Notes under the pieces: model-generated
Databases searched by the model: none
Told to the model about the DNA's origin: nothing
Seen by the model: only the letters and a program-made list of their open reading frames with translations
Position numbers and translations under genes: made by a program
In this document: positions 35,201-46,008 of the stretch, piece after piece
Position numbering within the stretch: position 1 is the stretch's first letter
How the letters are laid out: every line of letters starts with the position of its first letter
Origin: Tachypleus tridentatus
Taxonomy: Eukaryota > Arthropoda > Merostomata > Xiphosura > Limulidae
Length of the DNA stretch: 64,000 nt
Reading direction: 5' to 3'
NCBI RefSeq assembly: GCF_004210375.1
Contig: NC_134834.1
Coordinates: 163,017,290 to 163,081,289 of the forward strand

Positions 35201-38200
35201 TCTTCTAGTGCAGGAAAAACAACCTCAAAATCTTTACAGTTACAGCAGCACAAGTTGAATTAAAAGGTGATCATACCTGAATGAATAAGGTTTAGTTGGA
35301 TACTATCACCTAAAAGAATCGCAGGTTAGGTATAAAACTTCACTCTTGAGACTTTGAAGGACTTGACTTGAATATATTTATTTTTGTGTACCTGAGACTT
35401 AACATGCAATGATTTTCAATGATTTGTGCTTGTATTTTAAAATGAATGTTTAGTAAAAAAACAAACAAATCATGATGTGTTTTTGAAGTGATTATGAAAA
35501 AAGACATTGGATCAGACATGATACAAAGTAGAGTGAAAATAAATGAACTAAAGTTGACTAGAAACAACTGATATATCTATATATGAAATGCATATTTGAC
35601 ACTGTAAGCAAAATAAATGTTAACCAATCAAACATTTTTGGAAATATTGGTTTTCATACCAGTTTTTTACTGTCCATTACTGGCTAATTGAAAGGAGTTT
35701 ACCAGGAAAAGCTTTCTTAAATTATTTATGGTCAAAATATTTATTTTCAAAAATGTAAAACAGTGTCACTCTTCTCACTAAATTCAATCGGCTGGTCCAC
35801 TTGGGCTAGGGTCAACCAAGTACCAGTGTTGAAAGTTCTCAACAGGTGTTGTGCACATTGTGTCTGATGCTGGTGTTTGGGTATAGTGCTCACGAAACCC
35901 TGGTGTTGCTGCAGTGTTCTTGTTTGACATTGTAGTGTATCTCCTCGTATGGCTTCATGGTGGGTGGGGTCAGTGGGCACTGAATCTTCCTTTTTTCTTA
36001 TCATGCGTGCCGTTTTTCCGCTGAAACGCGTATTTCCGCAGTTTTCAAACAGCCAACGATCACCCACAAGATTCGTGTAAATTCGAGGAGACAATATGAG
36101 CGATTTTGGGGCCGGGTAGGTGGTTTTTGAGGAGAAATCGTAATTTTTCAATGCTTATTGCAGAAAAAAAAATCTGACCGCCATCTTGGAAACAGTCTTG
36201 TTTCGTCTCGTGGCAGGTCTCGTGATCTGGTATCGTGTGCATACCAGACGATAAAATATTCTCTACGCTCCAAAGAAACAACAGCGATTGAAATGTTTAA
36301 AAGGAAAGATGTTAATTTTTATCCTGTAGACAAGAGAATGTGTAAGGACATTAGATCAGAAACTTCAAAGTATACCTCAAAGCTGAGGGAGAATCAGAAT
36401 AAAAGGGCAGAAAGGCTTGAGGCCTATGGTTCATGCCCCCAGACCCCCCTAGTCAGGCGCAGCTATGCCGCGCTGTGGCGCCTCTGGCACCAGGCTATAT
36501 ACCTTTTCCTCTTTTTTTCATAAATGTCATTGGCATGCCTGCTTATGGATCCTCCAATTAAAAATGTAAATAAAATAGTGATAAAACAGTCCATAAGTAA
36601 AAATGACCACATCTTGAAGTTTCTGAGCAGCAATCTTCAACATCTGTACCACCAATTGTACCTCATTTTCTTATCCTACATTCTCTTTCAGAGAAACCTT
36701 TAGGGCAAATGTCCCCTTCTTTTTATTCATAAGGGTCTGGAGGGACTTGCTGGCTCTCCAAAGTCAGTAAAGAAGCTTCAATCTGGTGACATACTGGTGG
36801 AAACATCCATATCTCAACACAGTGAGCTCCTCTTGAATTTAAAGGCAATTGGGGATATACCTATTGAGGTTACACCTCATGCTACTTTGAATTAGTCACA
36901 AGGAGTTATTGTTGAGAGGTATTTGAAGAACATCCCAGAGACAGAGATTCTTGCTGGTTTCTCCACTCAAAGAGTTTCTGCAGTAAGGCATATCTCCACT
37001 CGTAAAGATGGAGTTACATTGCCGACCAATATCCTCGTTCTGACATTTACATCACCATGTCCACCTACCACCATCAAGAGGTTTGGTCACTCAAAGATGT
37101 CATGTCGTGGTTTCCTGACATATGTTCATTGTGATGGCAAGAACCATGATGCCTACAAGTGTGAAACAGACATTCATTGTGTCAATTGCAATGGCTCTCA
37201 CCCATCCTACTTTCATTCTTGCCCTAAATGGTTGGAAGAAAAAGAGGTGCAGCATTTGAAAATGATTCATAACATTATTTATCCTGAGGCTCAAATTGCT
37301 GTCCACCACTTCATCTCAGTTGTATGCTGCTGCACTTCGTTTCACAACTACAGTGGGAGTGCAGACAGATTTCTCTGTGCCTTCAAGAGAATCTTTTTCA
37401 AAACAAATGAAAAGCCTTTTGACCTCCATGGTTGAAAACGTTGGTGAATCAACTTCTACACCCATCTCTGTTCTTGACATACATTCCAACAACAAACTTC
37501 AAGGTCCACATCCTTTGGTTCTGGGTACAGGCATTTCCTCAGATACATCCTCTTCTCCCACCCTAAGATGCAAAACAATAATTCGTTCACAACCTCAGTC
37601 ACTGGAATCTCCTTCTAACAACAAAGACCTGCCCAATCGACCCAGGGCAGGATCTATGGCAGTCGATAGGACAGTAACGAAAAAAGACGTGGTCATAAAC
37701 AAGGGTTCTCCACCCAATTCACCTACACGTCATTAAAAATGACCACCTTGATACAATGGAACTGTCGAGGTTTACGTTCTTATCTGGATGACATTAAAAC
37801 ACTGATTGCTTCCTATCATCCTGTATGTCTTTCCTTACAGGAAACATTTCTGAAACCTGCTTATACAGTCATCTTTCGGCGGTTTTCTTTCTACAGAAAT
37901 GACAGGTTGTGTGATGGACGAGTGCATGGAGGGGTGACACTATTGGTTGATCAGCATGTGCCCACCCTGTCTTTGCCACTTGACACACCCTTGGAGGCTG
38001 TAGCCATCTGTGTTTCCTTGTGTCATACCATCACTGTTTGTTTTCTCTATCTGTCGCCTGGAGAGACATATGATCAATCAGACCTGGATGCTCTCATTGA
38101 ACAGTTGTCATCTTCCTTTTTAATCCTGGGGGACTTTAATGGACATCACCTCTGGGGAAGTGCTGATATTGATAGGAGGGGTTGCTCTGTAGAGTGTGTG

Positions 38201-41200
38201 CTCTCTGATCATAACCTTTCTCTTTTCAATACTGGTTCTTCTACTTATTTTCACGCACATAATCAGTCCTTTACCGCTATTGATCTCTCGGTTTGCTCCC
38301 CTTTATTATTTTCCAATTTTTCATGGAGGTTTGACAATAATCCATGAGGCAGTGATCATTTTCCTATAATTTTGAGAGAGACTGGCTGTTGTCGATGCCA
38401 CCCAACCCAAGTGCCCCGGTGGAAGCTAGATCAGGCAAACTAGCTTACTTTCACTGCTCTCGCAGAACTTGATCCTGCCATCATGTGTCAGCCATCAGTA
38501 GACGACTGTGTGGCAGCAGTAACTGATTGTATTATACAAGCAGCTGCTCAGTGTATTCCTAAAACCTCAACACGTTTTCCATTATATCCTAATCCATGGT
38601 GAAATTCTGCCTGCCACATGGCACGGAAGGCTCAAAAATGGGCCTGGGATACTTTCCATAGATATCCCACACTCTCAAACCGTGTCGCTTTCCAGCGGGC
38701 CCGTGCACATGCTCTGTGGGTAAGATATCAAAGCCAGAAGGAATCTTGGATTAAGTTCACAATTGGCATATCTTCTACCACCAGTTCCAAAGTCATATGG
38801 GACAAGATTCGAAAGGTCAGTGGGCAATACACTTCTGTCTCCCTCTTGATCTTACTCTCTGATGGCCAGGAAGTAGCTGATATCTGGAGCATTGTTGATA
38901 CTCTAGGTAAAAGCTTTTGCTTGGTATTTAGTACTTTCTGCTTCTTCTTCCACCTTTTTAGCCATTAAGACTTGGGCAGAGCAATCTCCTCTTTCCTTTC
39001 GAGCTGATTGTCTCTATGACTATAATCGTCCCTGTATATTGGTGGAACTGAAACTGTCTCTTCATCAGTCTGGCAGTACATCGGTTGGACCAGATGATGT
39101 ACACTATGACATGCTGCACCATCTATCTCCTGCTTTTCTTGCTATTCTTCTAATTGTTTTTAACCAGATCTGGCAGGAGTGTTTTTCCTGATGCCAGGCT
39201 ATTGTCCTGCTTTTTTCTAAGCTTGGGAAGGATCCCAAGATTCCTTCCAACTACTGTCCAATTGCTTTGACAAGCTGTCTCTGTAAGACCTTAAAGAAGA
39301 TGGTTAATGCTTGTCTTGTTTGGTTCCTTGAATCAAACATCCTCTTCTCGCACACCCAGTGTGAGTCCCAACGACAGAGCTCCACCATGGACCACCTGAT
39401 TCGACTTGAAATGCCATTCAGAGGAGCCTTTCTCAAATGACGACAACTTGTATCAATATTCTTTGACGTTGAGAAGGCTTATAACAACATGGATGTATGG
39501 CATTTTGAGAGACCTCCATGTATATGGGTTACATGGCCATTTGCTCATTTTTATTTTACAAAATTTTAATGGACAGGAGATTCCAAGTTTGTGTGGGTTC
39601 GACACTTTCCCGTTCTTTTCTACAGTAACATGGAGTCCATTAGGGCTGTATTTTGAGTATCACCCTTTTCAGTATAAAAATTAATGCCATCACTGAACAA
39701 CTCCCTCTCACTGTTGCAAACAGGCTCTGTGTCGATGACTTTCACATCTCATGTCAGTTGTTGAACATGAGGTATATTGTGACCTTTTTTCAGTCATCTG
39801 AGAAAAGCAGATACTCCTGATTGGAAGTACCATCTTTTATTTACTGAACATCTTTCGAACAATCTTTTCATTCCTATTTATATGGATGGTTTAAAATCAG
39901 GTGACTGTGTGCTCTGCCATGGTTTGTTGTGGTTTGGTGGTTGCACACAGAATTCCCTCTTCAGCTTCTGTGTTCACTGCTGAACTGTATGCCATTTCTC
40001 TTGCCCTGAATCACATAGAAGCTAAGCAACACTCAAACTGAACTATTTATACTGACTCGCTTGGTTCTCTACTGACCCTGGAATCGCCTTACGTTGGTTC
40101 ACACCTTGTTTTCACTGATATTCAAATCCGACTGGCCTATTTCTGTTGAACATCTACTTCTATCCAGTTTTTATGGATACCAGGCACTGTTGGTATTAGC
40201 AGGAATGAGCTCGCCGACACCACAGCTAAGTCTATCTGCTCTGGCACTATCACTGCTGTACCTGTTCCATATATGGACTATGGTTCTGTATTCAGAGCTC
40301 GGCTCGTGTCAGATGGCAGTTGACTTGGAGTAAGCATAGTGAAAACAAGCTTTTCCAATTAAAACCCTATATTGGACTTTGGCTGTCTTGCTTCTGTAAG
40401 GATTGGAAGGAGGAAGTTGTGACTAGACTACCCATTGGTCACAGATTTTTAACTCATTGTTTTCTTTTATCTGGAACTGATGCACCAGTGTGTAGTATGT
40501 GTCACACTCGGATCACAATGAGCAGTTGACTTGGAGTAAGCATAGCGAAAACAAGCTTTTCCAATTAAAACCCTATATTGGACTTTGACCTCTTGCTTCT
40601 GTAAGGATTGGAAGGAGGAAGTTGTGACTAGACTATGCATTGGTCACAGATTTTTAACTCATTGTTTTCTTTTATCTGGAACTGATGCACCAGTGTGTAG
40701 TATGTGTAACACTCGGATCACAATGAGCCACATTTTACTTTCTTACCGTCGTTACGACTCTCAACAATTGCACCATTTTAAACACATTCTGTGCAAAGGT
40801 TTGTCCATAACATTGTACAGTGTTATTGGTGATGGTGACACTGTCCACCTTGGTAAAGTTTTTAGTTTTTTAAAGGCCATTGATCTTTTTAATGTCATCT
40901 AAGTTTTTTATTTTATACATTAAACCTTTTTTAATGTGGTTCCCTTTTTTTAGAATCACAGTCTCTCTAGTTCGATTTGAAATTAAAAAATAGCCGTAAT
41001 ATTAAATAACTTGACACCAGGACTGGAAAGGCCAACTTCAGGTGACTAATGCTGCTGTTTGAACTACCCATTAGTCATCCTGGTGAGTTGTTATTAAAAT
41101 TTTGCTACACATCTCTTAAAACTTTTTTTTATTACTTTTTGAAAATGGCCATAATGTCACATAACTCTGAACAGGACTAGAAAGGCCAACTTCATGAGAC

Positions 41201-43482
41201 TGATGGTTGTTTTTGTACTTACTTGTTAGTCTTCCTGGCAGGTTATGATAATTACCATTATGCTGGAGAAAGTCCTTTATGACTTCTCTTATTGTAGTTT
41301 TTCTTTTAACATTGTAGACTAGATATAAACATTGGTTTTATGCTATTTATGTTTTTTGTTTTGTTTTACCTTAATTTCATTTTATGAATTTTACTACATT
41401 TTCTTTAATTTTACCTTTTTTACTGGATATTTGGGGCAGATAGCCTTGCTGCTTTGTGCCATAAAACACTAAATCAACCAACCAAACGATCTTTCCAGAC
41501 TTCCTTTTTCAATGGAAGTGTATCAGTGCCAAGGGAAAGTGTTCCACAATTGGTTTGCAATTTGGGTATTCCCTATGCACTTGTCTACTATGGCTTGTGT
41601 GGCTAAGTTTCTCATGTTGCTATTTGACCTTGGGTTTTTGATTTCTTGGATATTTAAGCTGCCATCTTTAATTTTTTCCAGATACCATTGAGTGTTTGCT
41701 TCCCTCTGTCTTTACCACAATGCTGTTTTCCTTCTGGATTTGAGATTCACACAGATTGCCTAATTGTCCTGGCTAAAATATTAATGTAGCTCTCCATTCC
41801 CTTGCTTTACCTCTGTTTGAACCTAATTTTTCATGTTTCATGTTTTCTTTAAAACATTTTTCCTTTTAGTTTGTAAACTTCAACAATTTGATTTGTTTGC
41901 CATTGATATTTTACATATGCCTTACAATCCTACCTATTTTCACATATATTTCACATATGCCTTACAACCCTGCCTATTTTCTCTTTTATTCTGGTTGTTC
42001 TTTCCTCCCTATAACCTTGGCTTTCTCTGGTTTCCATTCCTTCTATTTCTCATCTATATCTTCATCCTAATTGGGATAGTTTTTTATATCTGGTGCATAT
42101 GTGTGTTTGCTTTATTTCCAGTATGACTTTTTTTCTGTGGTTCCTGTTCGTGAATCTTTATTCCTTGGCAGTATTCCTTCTCATCTTCCCACCAGAAATA
42201 GTTAAAGGTGTCATCTTATCAGATTCAGCATTTCATCTTTTCTCCTACATCTCATCTTTGTTGGTCTTTAGAGGAAATCCTACCTTTGGGTATGTGAACT
42301 ACACACAATATGTTTGTCTCCCATTATTTATATTATAGTGTGGTTTCTTCATCACTGGGTTTTTGTCTTCCTCCTTCAAGCTTCAATATAAATTTGACTG
42401 AGTAAGTTTATACTCATATTTTCTTTTTATTTCAGAGGCCTTTGCTTCATTTATTAATTACATAGATTCCACTTTTTGTGAGTGGCCCATGATCAGGTAT
42501 TTTTCAAGTTGAAATCTGCACTATACACTTTTCACACTTTGTTTACATGACTTTTCAGTGCTATTGAGATGGGGTGTTTCATAAGATTGCTTGTAGGTGA
42601 ATAACCTTACTATGGCCTTGCTTTATAAACTTGCATGTTTGGACTGTGTGGGTAAAGCAGAGGGGAATAGCTGCTCATTCCTGCCATGCGTTGTATTAAA
42701 TAAATTGATATAGTCTGCTTTTGAAAATAGGGTTTTGTCACCCATTGTACTGTCTTAGGTGATGAAGTTCCTCTGGGCTTTCCAACTTGTTAGTTGCCCT
42801 CCTTTTCTTCAGGTGGAGTATGGAGTAAGGTGGTGGTGTTTTGTAAGTGTAGATGATACGACAACCTCCAATAAGCATATACAATTAAAAGGAGTGAGAC
42901 ATTCACCACTTTCATTGGGAGTCTTCATTCTATACCCATGTGAATGTTGGTACTCTATGGCTGGGTTTTGAATTTAGAGTAGAACCAATCAGCACAAATC
43001 CTTCCATGTTTACGATTGTCTATATTCCTCTTTCAATAATACTCCTGTAGTGTGGGTCACAGTGAAGGTAAGGGGGGTTCTAGTTCTGTCCTTCTTTGCT
43101 ATCTCTCACAGTATCTTATGCCAAGGATGTTATTGTTTTTCTGATGGTTCTGGTTAGGTTCTCTGCTGAAGGAGTTTATTTATATTATATAGAAATCTTT
43201 TGATACTGGATGTCACAGATAATGACACATGCTCACAGTAAAACTGAAAAGTTAATGATGATGATGAAAGAGTTGAAAGAAGATGAGTACGAAAAGAGAT
43301 GAAGCTGGTTTGATGTTGTAGAATATTACCAAACCAACTAAAGTAATAGTCACGATTCTCTTTAGTCCTACTTGCAAATTCTTCTGTTACAGGAGATGAT
43401 AGAAGAAGCTGATAGGGATGGCGATGGAGAAGTCAACCAAGAAGAGTTTCTGCGCATCATGAAGAAAACATGCTTGTATTAA
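26130..43482 (+). CDS. CETN2: Centrin (caltractin), centrin-2 type; four coding exons, complete
   Basis: Centrins are small EF-hand calcium-binding proteins of centrioles and basal bodies; centrin-2 also binds XPC in nucleotide excision repair and joins the TREX-2 mRNA-export complex. Exons 26130-26285, 32004-32085, 34694-34878 and 43393-43482 join in phase (0, 1, 0) to 170 residues, against about 172 in vertebrate centrin-2. All introns are GT-AG. After a basic N-terminus come four EF-hands with loops D39-E50, D75-D86, D112-N123 and D148-E159. Loop 2 is degenerate (Gly and Ile at ligand positions 3 and 5); loop 4 is canonical. The C-terminus ends KKTCLY, where family members usually end KKTSLY. 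The start is the ATG opening MSNFRK. A splice acceptor lies 17 bases upstream, so a non-coding first exon is expected but was not located. Introns of about 5.7, 2.6 and 8.5 kb are packed with transposons. Confidence 0.96.
27017..28109 (+). mobile_element. Internally deleted hAT element with BED-type finger remnant, in centrin intron 1
   Basis: Ends CAGAGATGCCAAC and, inverted at right, the same 13 bases, with a further subterminal repeat GAGCGTAAT. CACTTG flanks both sides (27011-27016 and 28110-28115), a short or decayed target duplication. Inside, 27565-28047 encodes [15 protein letters not shown] and RHTKSASHQ (a Cys2-His2 BED-like finger), [19 protein letters not shown], and [20 protein letters not shown], the region around the first catalytic Asp. 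The rest of the transposase and the C-terminal hATC domain are missing, so the copy is non-autonomous. Confidence 0.85.
28116..29799. other. Centrin intron 1, unassigned
   Basis: Short Thr/Asn-rich frames at 29411-29781 precede the Penelope relic and could be its decayed 5' part. Nothing else was recognised. Confidence 0.35.
29800..30920 (+). mobile_element. Second Penelope-like relic, in centrin intron 1
   Basis: Broken frames read [13 protein letters not shown] (the Penelope N-terminal IVIKPADKG block), then KNHKKGHLG (from the LPKIHKxGxPGRP block). Next comes the open frame 30513-30917 with [44 protein letters not shown] and [11 protein letters not shown]; the YVDD box is at about 30822-30833. 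It is distinct in sequence from the copy at 16360-17511. No tail or endonuclease was recognised before exon 2. Confidence 0.75.
30921..32003. other. End of centrin intron 1, unassigned
   Basis: AT-rich, no frame or repeat recognised; ends at the exon 2 acceptor. Confidence 0.4.
32004..32085 (+). CDS. CETN2: Centrin exon 2 of the coding region
   Basis: Acceptor TTTAG ends at 32003 and donor GTAAGA starts at 32086. It has 27 codons plus one base (phase 1), encoding [20 protein letters not shown] and the start of EF-hand 2. It is too short and lacks an early start codon, so it was found by following the family sequence from exon 1. Confidence 0.95.
33480..33594 (-). mobile_element. SINE-B in centrin intron 2
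   Basis: GTGTGTGGTTTCTTATAGC then GGGGAATTGAACCCCTGATA; minus orientation with a (GT)n tail. Confidence 0.82.
33908..34185 (+). mobile_element. SINE-A in centrin intron 2
   Basis: Full length, moderately diverged. ATAGAGAA occurs on both flanks as a short target duplication. Confidence 0.9.
34694..34878 (+). CDS. CETN2: Centrin exon 3 of the coding region
   Basis: Acceptor AATCAG ends at 34693 and donor GTAAGA starts at 34879. Two bases complete the Gly codon begun in exon 2, followed by 61 codons. It encodes the end of EF-hand 2, the linker [19 protein letters not shown]-hand 3 and the helix leading into EF-hand 4. Confidence 0.95.
35755..36530. other. GC-richer block in centrin intron 3, unidentified, probably transposon-derived
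   Basis: This stretch stands out from the AT-rich intron. It has overlapping open frames on both strands: minus 36151-35747 (134 codons, with a [19 protein letters not shown]-like hydrophilic segment) and plus 36158-36523 (121 codons, Lys/Arg-rich then [19 protein letters not shown]). I recognise no domain in either. It lies just 5' of the LINE and may be its 5' region or a separate element. Confidence 0.35.
36720..37736 (+). pseudogene. LINE ORF1 (gag-like, zinc knuckles), broken
   Basis: A nucleic-acid-binding gag-like protein of the LINE. Frames show GDILVETS-like and EVTPHATLN segments, then [51 protein letters not shown] and [14 protein letters not shown], the usual CCHC knuckle array of this group. 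The first knuckle lacks its leading Cys pair: TTIK joins directly to RFGHS, a probable internal deletion. A frameshift near 37296 separates the Ser/Thr/Pro-rich C-terminal part, which ends at 37736, two bases before the ORF2 start. Confidence 0.82.
37739..40902 (+). pseudogene. LINE ORF2 (APE endonuclease, reverse transcriptase, RNase H), broken
   Basis: The endonuclease, open at 37739-38347, starts [16 protein letters not shown] and carries [30 protein letters not shown] and, after a stop, GSDHFPI, the complete APE motif set. A linker frame follows at 38618-38968. The RT is heavily decayed; LCVDDFHIS at about 39726-39750 is its catalytic Asp-Asp box. RNase H remnants read [38 protein letters not shown] and [20 protein letters not shown], retaining the Asp, Glu and Asp positions in broken frames. 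A 206-bp tandem duplication near the C-terminus repeats the [11 protein letters not shown] to CSMC segment. Confidence 0.85.
40317..40728 (+). repeat. 206-bp tandem duplication inside the LINE
   Basis: 40317-40522 and 40523-40728 are adjacent near-identical copies, starting CAGTTGACTTGGAGTAAGC and ending CTCGGATCACAATGAG. They differ by a few substitutions and one small indel. The duplication falls in the region after RNase H. Confidence 0.92.
40985..41255 (+). repeat. Imperfect direct repeat in the LINE 3' UTR
   Basis: Two copies about 160 bases apart share the order AAATRGCC, then CAGGACTRGAAAGGCCAACTTC, then TTAGTC-TCCTGG. They lie after the last ORF2 codons and before the shared 3' tail. 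Confidence 0.7.
41433..41487 (+). other. LINE 3' tail similar to the tails of SINE-A and SINE-B
   Basis: GGGCAGATAGCCTT then GCTGCTTTGTGCC then an AAC-repeat end. SINE-A tails read GCAGATAGCCCTCGAGTAGC then TTTGTGCGAAATTC, and SINE-B tails read ACAGATAGCCCATTGTGTAG then CTTTGTGCTTAATTC. The shared block is about 30 bases at the extreme 3' end in all three. Confidence 0.7.
41488..43392 (+). other. Rest of centrin intron 3, no identified element
   Basis: T-rich sequence with a 31-base direct repeat near 41915-41985 (CATATGCCTTACAA). The 42750-43050 segment has repeat-like composition but no family I recognise. The open frames here are low-complexity and hydrophobic from T-rich codons and show no domain. 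Confidence 0.4.
43393..43482 (+). CDS. CETN2: Centrin last coding exon with stop
   Basis: Acceptor TTACAG ends at 43392. It has 29 codons and a TAA at 43480-43482. It encodes EF-hand 4 ([12 protein letters not shown]) and the terminal [11 protein letters not shown]. It lies about 8.5 kb from the previous exon, beyond a LINE. Confidence 0.95.
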   Translation, partial: EMIEEADRDGDGEVNQEEFLRIMKKTCLY

Positions 43483-44029
43483 AATACATTCAGTTGTTTC
43501 ATAATTCCAAACAGTTTTCAAATAAGTATGGAGTTATTACTACTCCCCTTTTGTAATTCTAAAAAAAATATATTATGCTGTTGTATATATAAACACATTT
43601 ACTGTAATTTGTGTTTAGTTCTATTTATTGCTATTGTTAAATATTGTTTTTTTCGTTTATAAACATCTGAACTTGAAAGATCAAATTGAGGTTGCCAGAA
43701 ATGAAAACTTATAGTTATTTTATTGAAAGTTAAAAAATAATATTCACTTTGCATATATTTTTTGCATGTGGTGCCTTTTTATAACTTCTGTTTGTTTGTT
43801 TGTTTTTTTAAAGGAAAATATAGGTCCAGTTACATTTATGCTATATTTATATATAATATTGTAAAGTATCTGAATTTACTTGTTTGGTACGTTAAATTCT
43901 TCACATTGAAAACAGTGTATTTGAAACCTAGGTTTTTTAACGAGTTTTTTTTCTTACGTTTTTTATTTTAATATATGAAATTAATTTGTTTATTCCATAT
44001 ATTATCATTGTATTTATGAAATATTGATG

Positions 44030-44035
44030 AATAAA
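44030..44035 (+). promoter_or_regulatory. Candidate polyadenylation signal of centrin
   Basis: An AATAAA hexamer about 550 bases after the centrin stop codon, in the right orientation and before any new feature. The window is AT-rich, so chance hexamers are common and this assignment is tentative. Confidence 0.35.
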
Positions 44036-44910
44036 TAATACATTTGATAGTAAAGGGAAGGAATTCTAGAAATGTTAAGAGACACTTGATATCAACTGTA
44101 TTCCTCTCTCCTTAACAATGTCCAAATTACCTAGAAACTGCAGTTATCTTTAATTTGATTGCATGATTATGTTAGTCACTCGAAACCTAGTGCTTAAACT
44201 TTAAATTTGGGAAAATCTATTTTCCATGTTAAGTGGGGTGATACTATATCTTCGAAGCACTATATAATCAGTTCATCTTTTTTATTATTTTTTTCAAAAG
44301 AAGTACTTTTCATATCATTTGTCTTCTTGGAAAATGAGTATTGTTTTTACTATGAAGACATTTTAAACCTTAATGATCAAATTCTTCGCGTTTTCATTTG
44401 TTCTTTAATATAGGTTTTCTCTTGAAAATAACGTGTCCCACCAGTTTTATATAGCGTCATATAATAAAGCTTATTTTACAATATACTTGTAAAGAATTTT
44501 AAACGTTCAGTGTTGTTCAAGCATATTCTTATAAAACACATTATACAAGTAAGAAAGAGGATAACCTAAAAAGAATATGATAAAATATTCCATCAATTTA
44601 AAACAAGTATAAATTATAAGTAAGTTTTCTGTGTGTTTGCTGTTACATGGCACATGGCGATACATTTCATTTATCAAAAGCTCTATAATTAAAATGTATT
44701 ATTCACAAAATCTTCAGACACTCATCCAAGTATAAGCACTACATTTATTACTTCTTTGGTTATCTCTGAAGCACGTAAATGGGAATTAACTTTTACAAAT
44801 ACATTTTTCTGTATAAAAAAAATATCTGATTGCACTTTGTTCAACACATTTCTCAATTTTTATTCATAGGCTATTTTAACATTTCCTGTTTTACACTTCA
44901 GGACGGATTT

Positions 44911-45085
44911 GTCGAATTTCGTACAAAAGTACTCGAGGACTATTTACGCTAACCGTCCTTAATTTGGAAGTGATAGAATAGAGAATGAGGCTAGTCAATA
45001 CCATCAACCGCCAATTTTTGGCATATTATGTACCAACGAAAAGTGGAATGTTCCATCAGGTTATAACGCCTTCGAAAAGACGATC
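44911..45085 (-). mobile_element. SINE-A, diverged, head missing
   Basis: Tail GAATTTCGTACAAAAG through the body to the GTTATAACGCC region in minus orientation. No tRNA-like head. Confidence 0.75.
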
Positions 45086-45887
45086 TTGCAGATTGGCAGT
45101 CGATCAACTAAGCCTAAAAATGGAGAAATAGTATCTAAACTGTGTTAAATGTTTTACGAAGCGCAGTGTTTTGAAACCCTTAACAAATCGCTGCAAATTA
45201 TTGTTCATGAATAGTTTTATTAAGAAATAAAGAATTAATATAAAGTTGAACACTTCTAAAATCGCCTTTCAGGTTTCCAGAGCTGCGCTGAGTTTTGCCA
45301 TCGAAGTGTTTTTTGTTTGAGAGATAGACTTTGTTTAGTAAAATAATTTAAAATATTTGATTAAAATTATGCATTATGAGATACGTTAGTTTTATAAATT
45401 AAAATCGGAAAAGAAATGTTCTTTATTTATCTCAATATATAACTGTAATGTAATGTTAATGGTGAAATATAATTAAACTCATAATCGGTTTGATAATAAA
45501 AATACAAAAACTTTTTATAATGTTGGCAATAATGAACTACATTTAACGTTTAGTGTTACTTTATATACATGTTATGACATATGATTAGTGGCACTCGTGA
45601 ATAAAATGCTAATTTATGTTATGTCAATAAATAAAATAATGACAACGTAAAGCAAATACTAGTGTTTTTCATATAAAAATTACACAAGTATGCCAATATA
45701 AATTTTTCTGTAACATTAAAGGGCAGATGTAGTTGTAACACCATCGCACGTGTTAACGAAGAGAACGTGACAAATCACAAAGGTCCAACTCAACGATTTA
45801 AACTTTAGCGATTTTATAATTAAAAGCAAAATGCATTAAACAAAATGAAATATATTTATTGTGTATTTTATACAGTATTAAGTAGTA

Positions 45888-46008
45888 GTTGTTTTGAATT
45901 AAGCACAAAGCTACACAATGGGCTATCTGGCCTCTGCCAACCACGGGTATCGAAACCCGGTTTTTAGCGTTGGAAGTCTGCAGACATATCGCCGAACCAC
46001 TGGGGTGC
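45888..46008 (-). mobile_element. SINE-B, intergenic
   Basis: GAATTAAGCACAAAGCTACA then GGTATCGAAACCCGGTTTTT then the head ACCACTGGGGTGC. Confidence 0.87.

Larger units (their letters stand above)
36650..41487 (+). mobile_element. I/Jockey-group LINE with gag-like ORF1, endonuclease, RT and RNase H, in centrin intron 3
   Basis: In order: gag-like ORF1 remnants (about 36720-37736); APE-type endonuclease (37739-38360); RT remnants (about 38990-39750); RNase H remnants (about 39870-40310); a Cys-rich C-terminal segment (CSMCHTRI); a 3' UTR with an internal imperfect repeat; and an ACCAACCAAAC-like end. RNase H downstream of RT points to the I/R1/LOA side of the Jockey superfamily and away from Jockey proper. 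Stops and frameshifts are numerous. The 5' limit is uncertain and may include the 35755-36530 block. Confidence 0.88.

Noticed and set aside
41833-42338. Hydrophobic frames that look like membrane proteins
   Set aside because: Composition follows from T-rich intron sequence (Phe/Leu/Ile codons). No domain, no splice support, and a local direct repeat.
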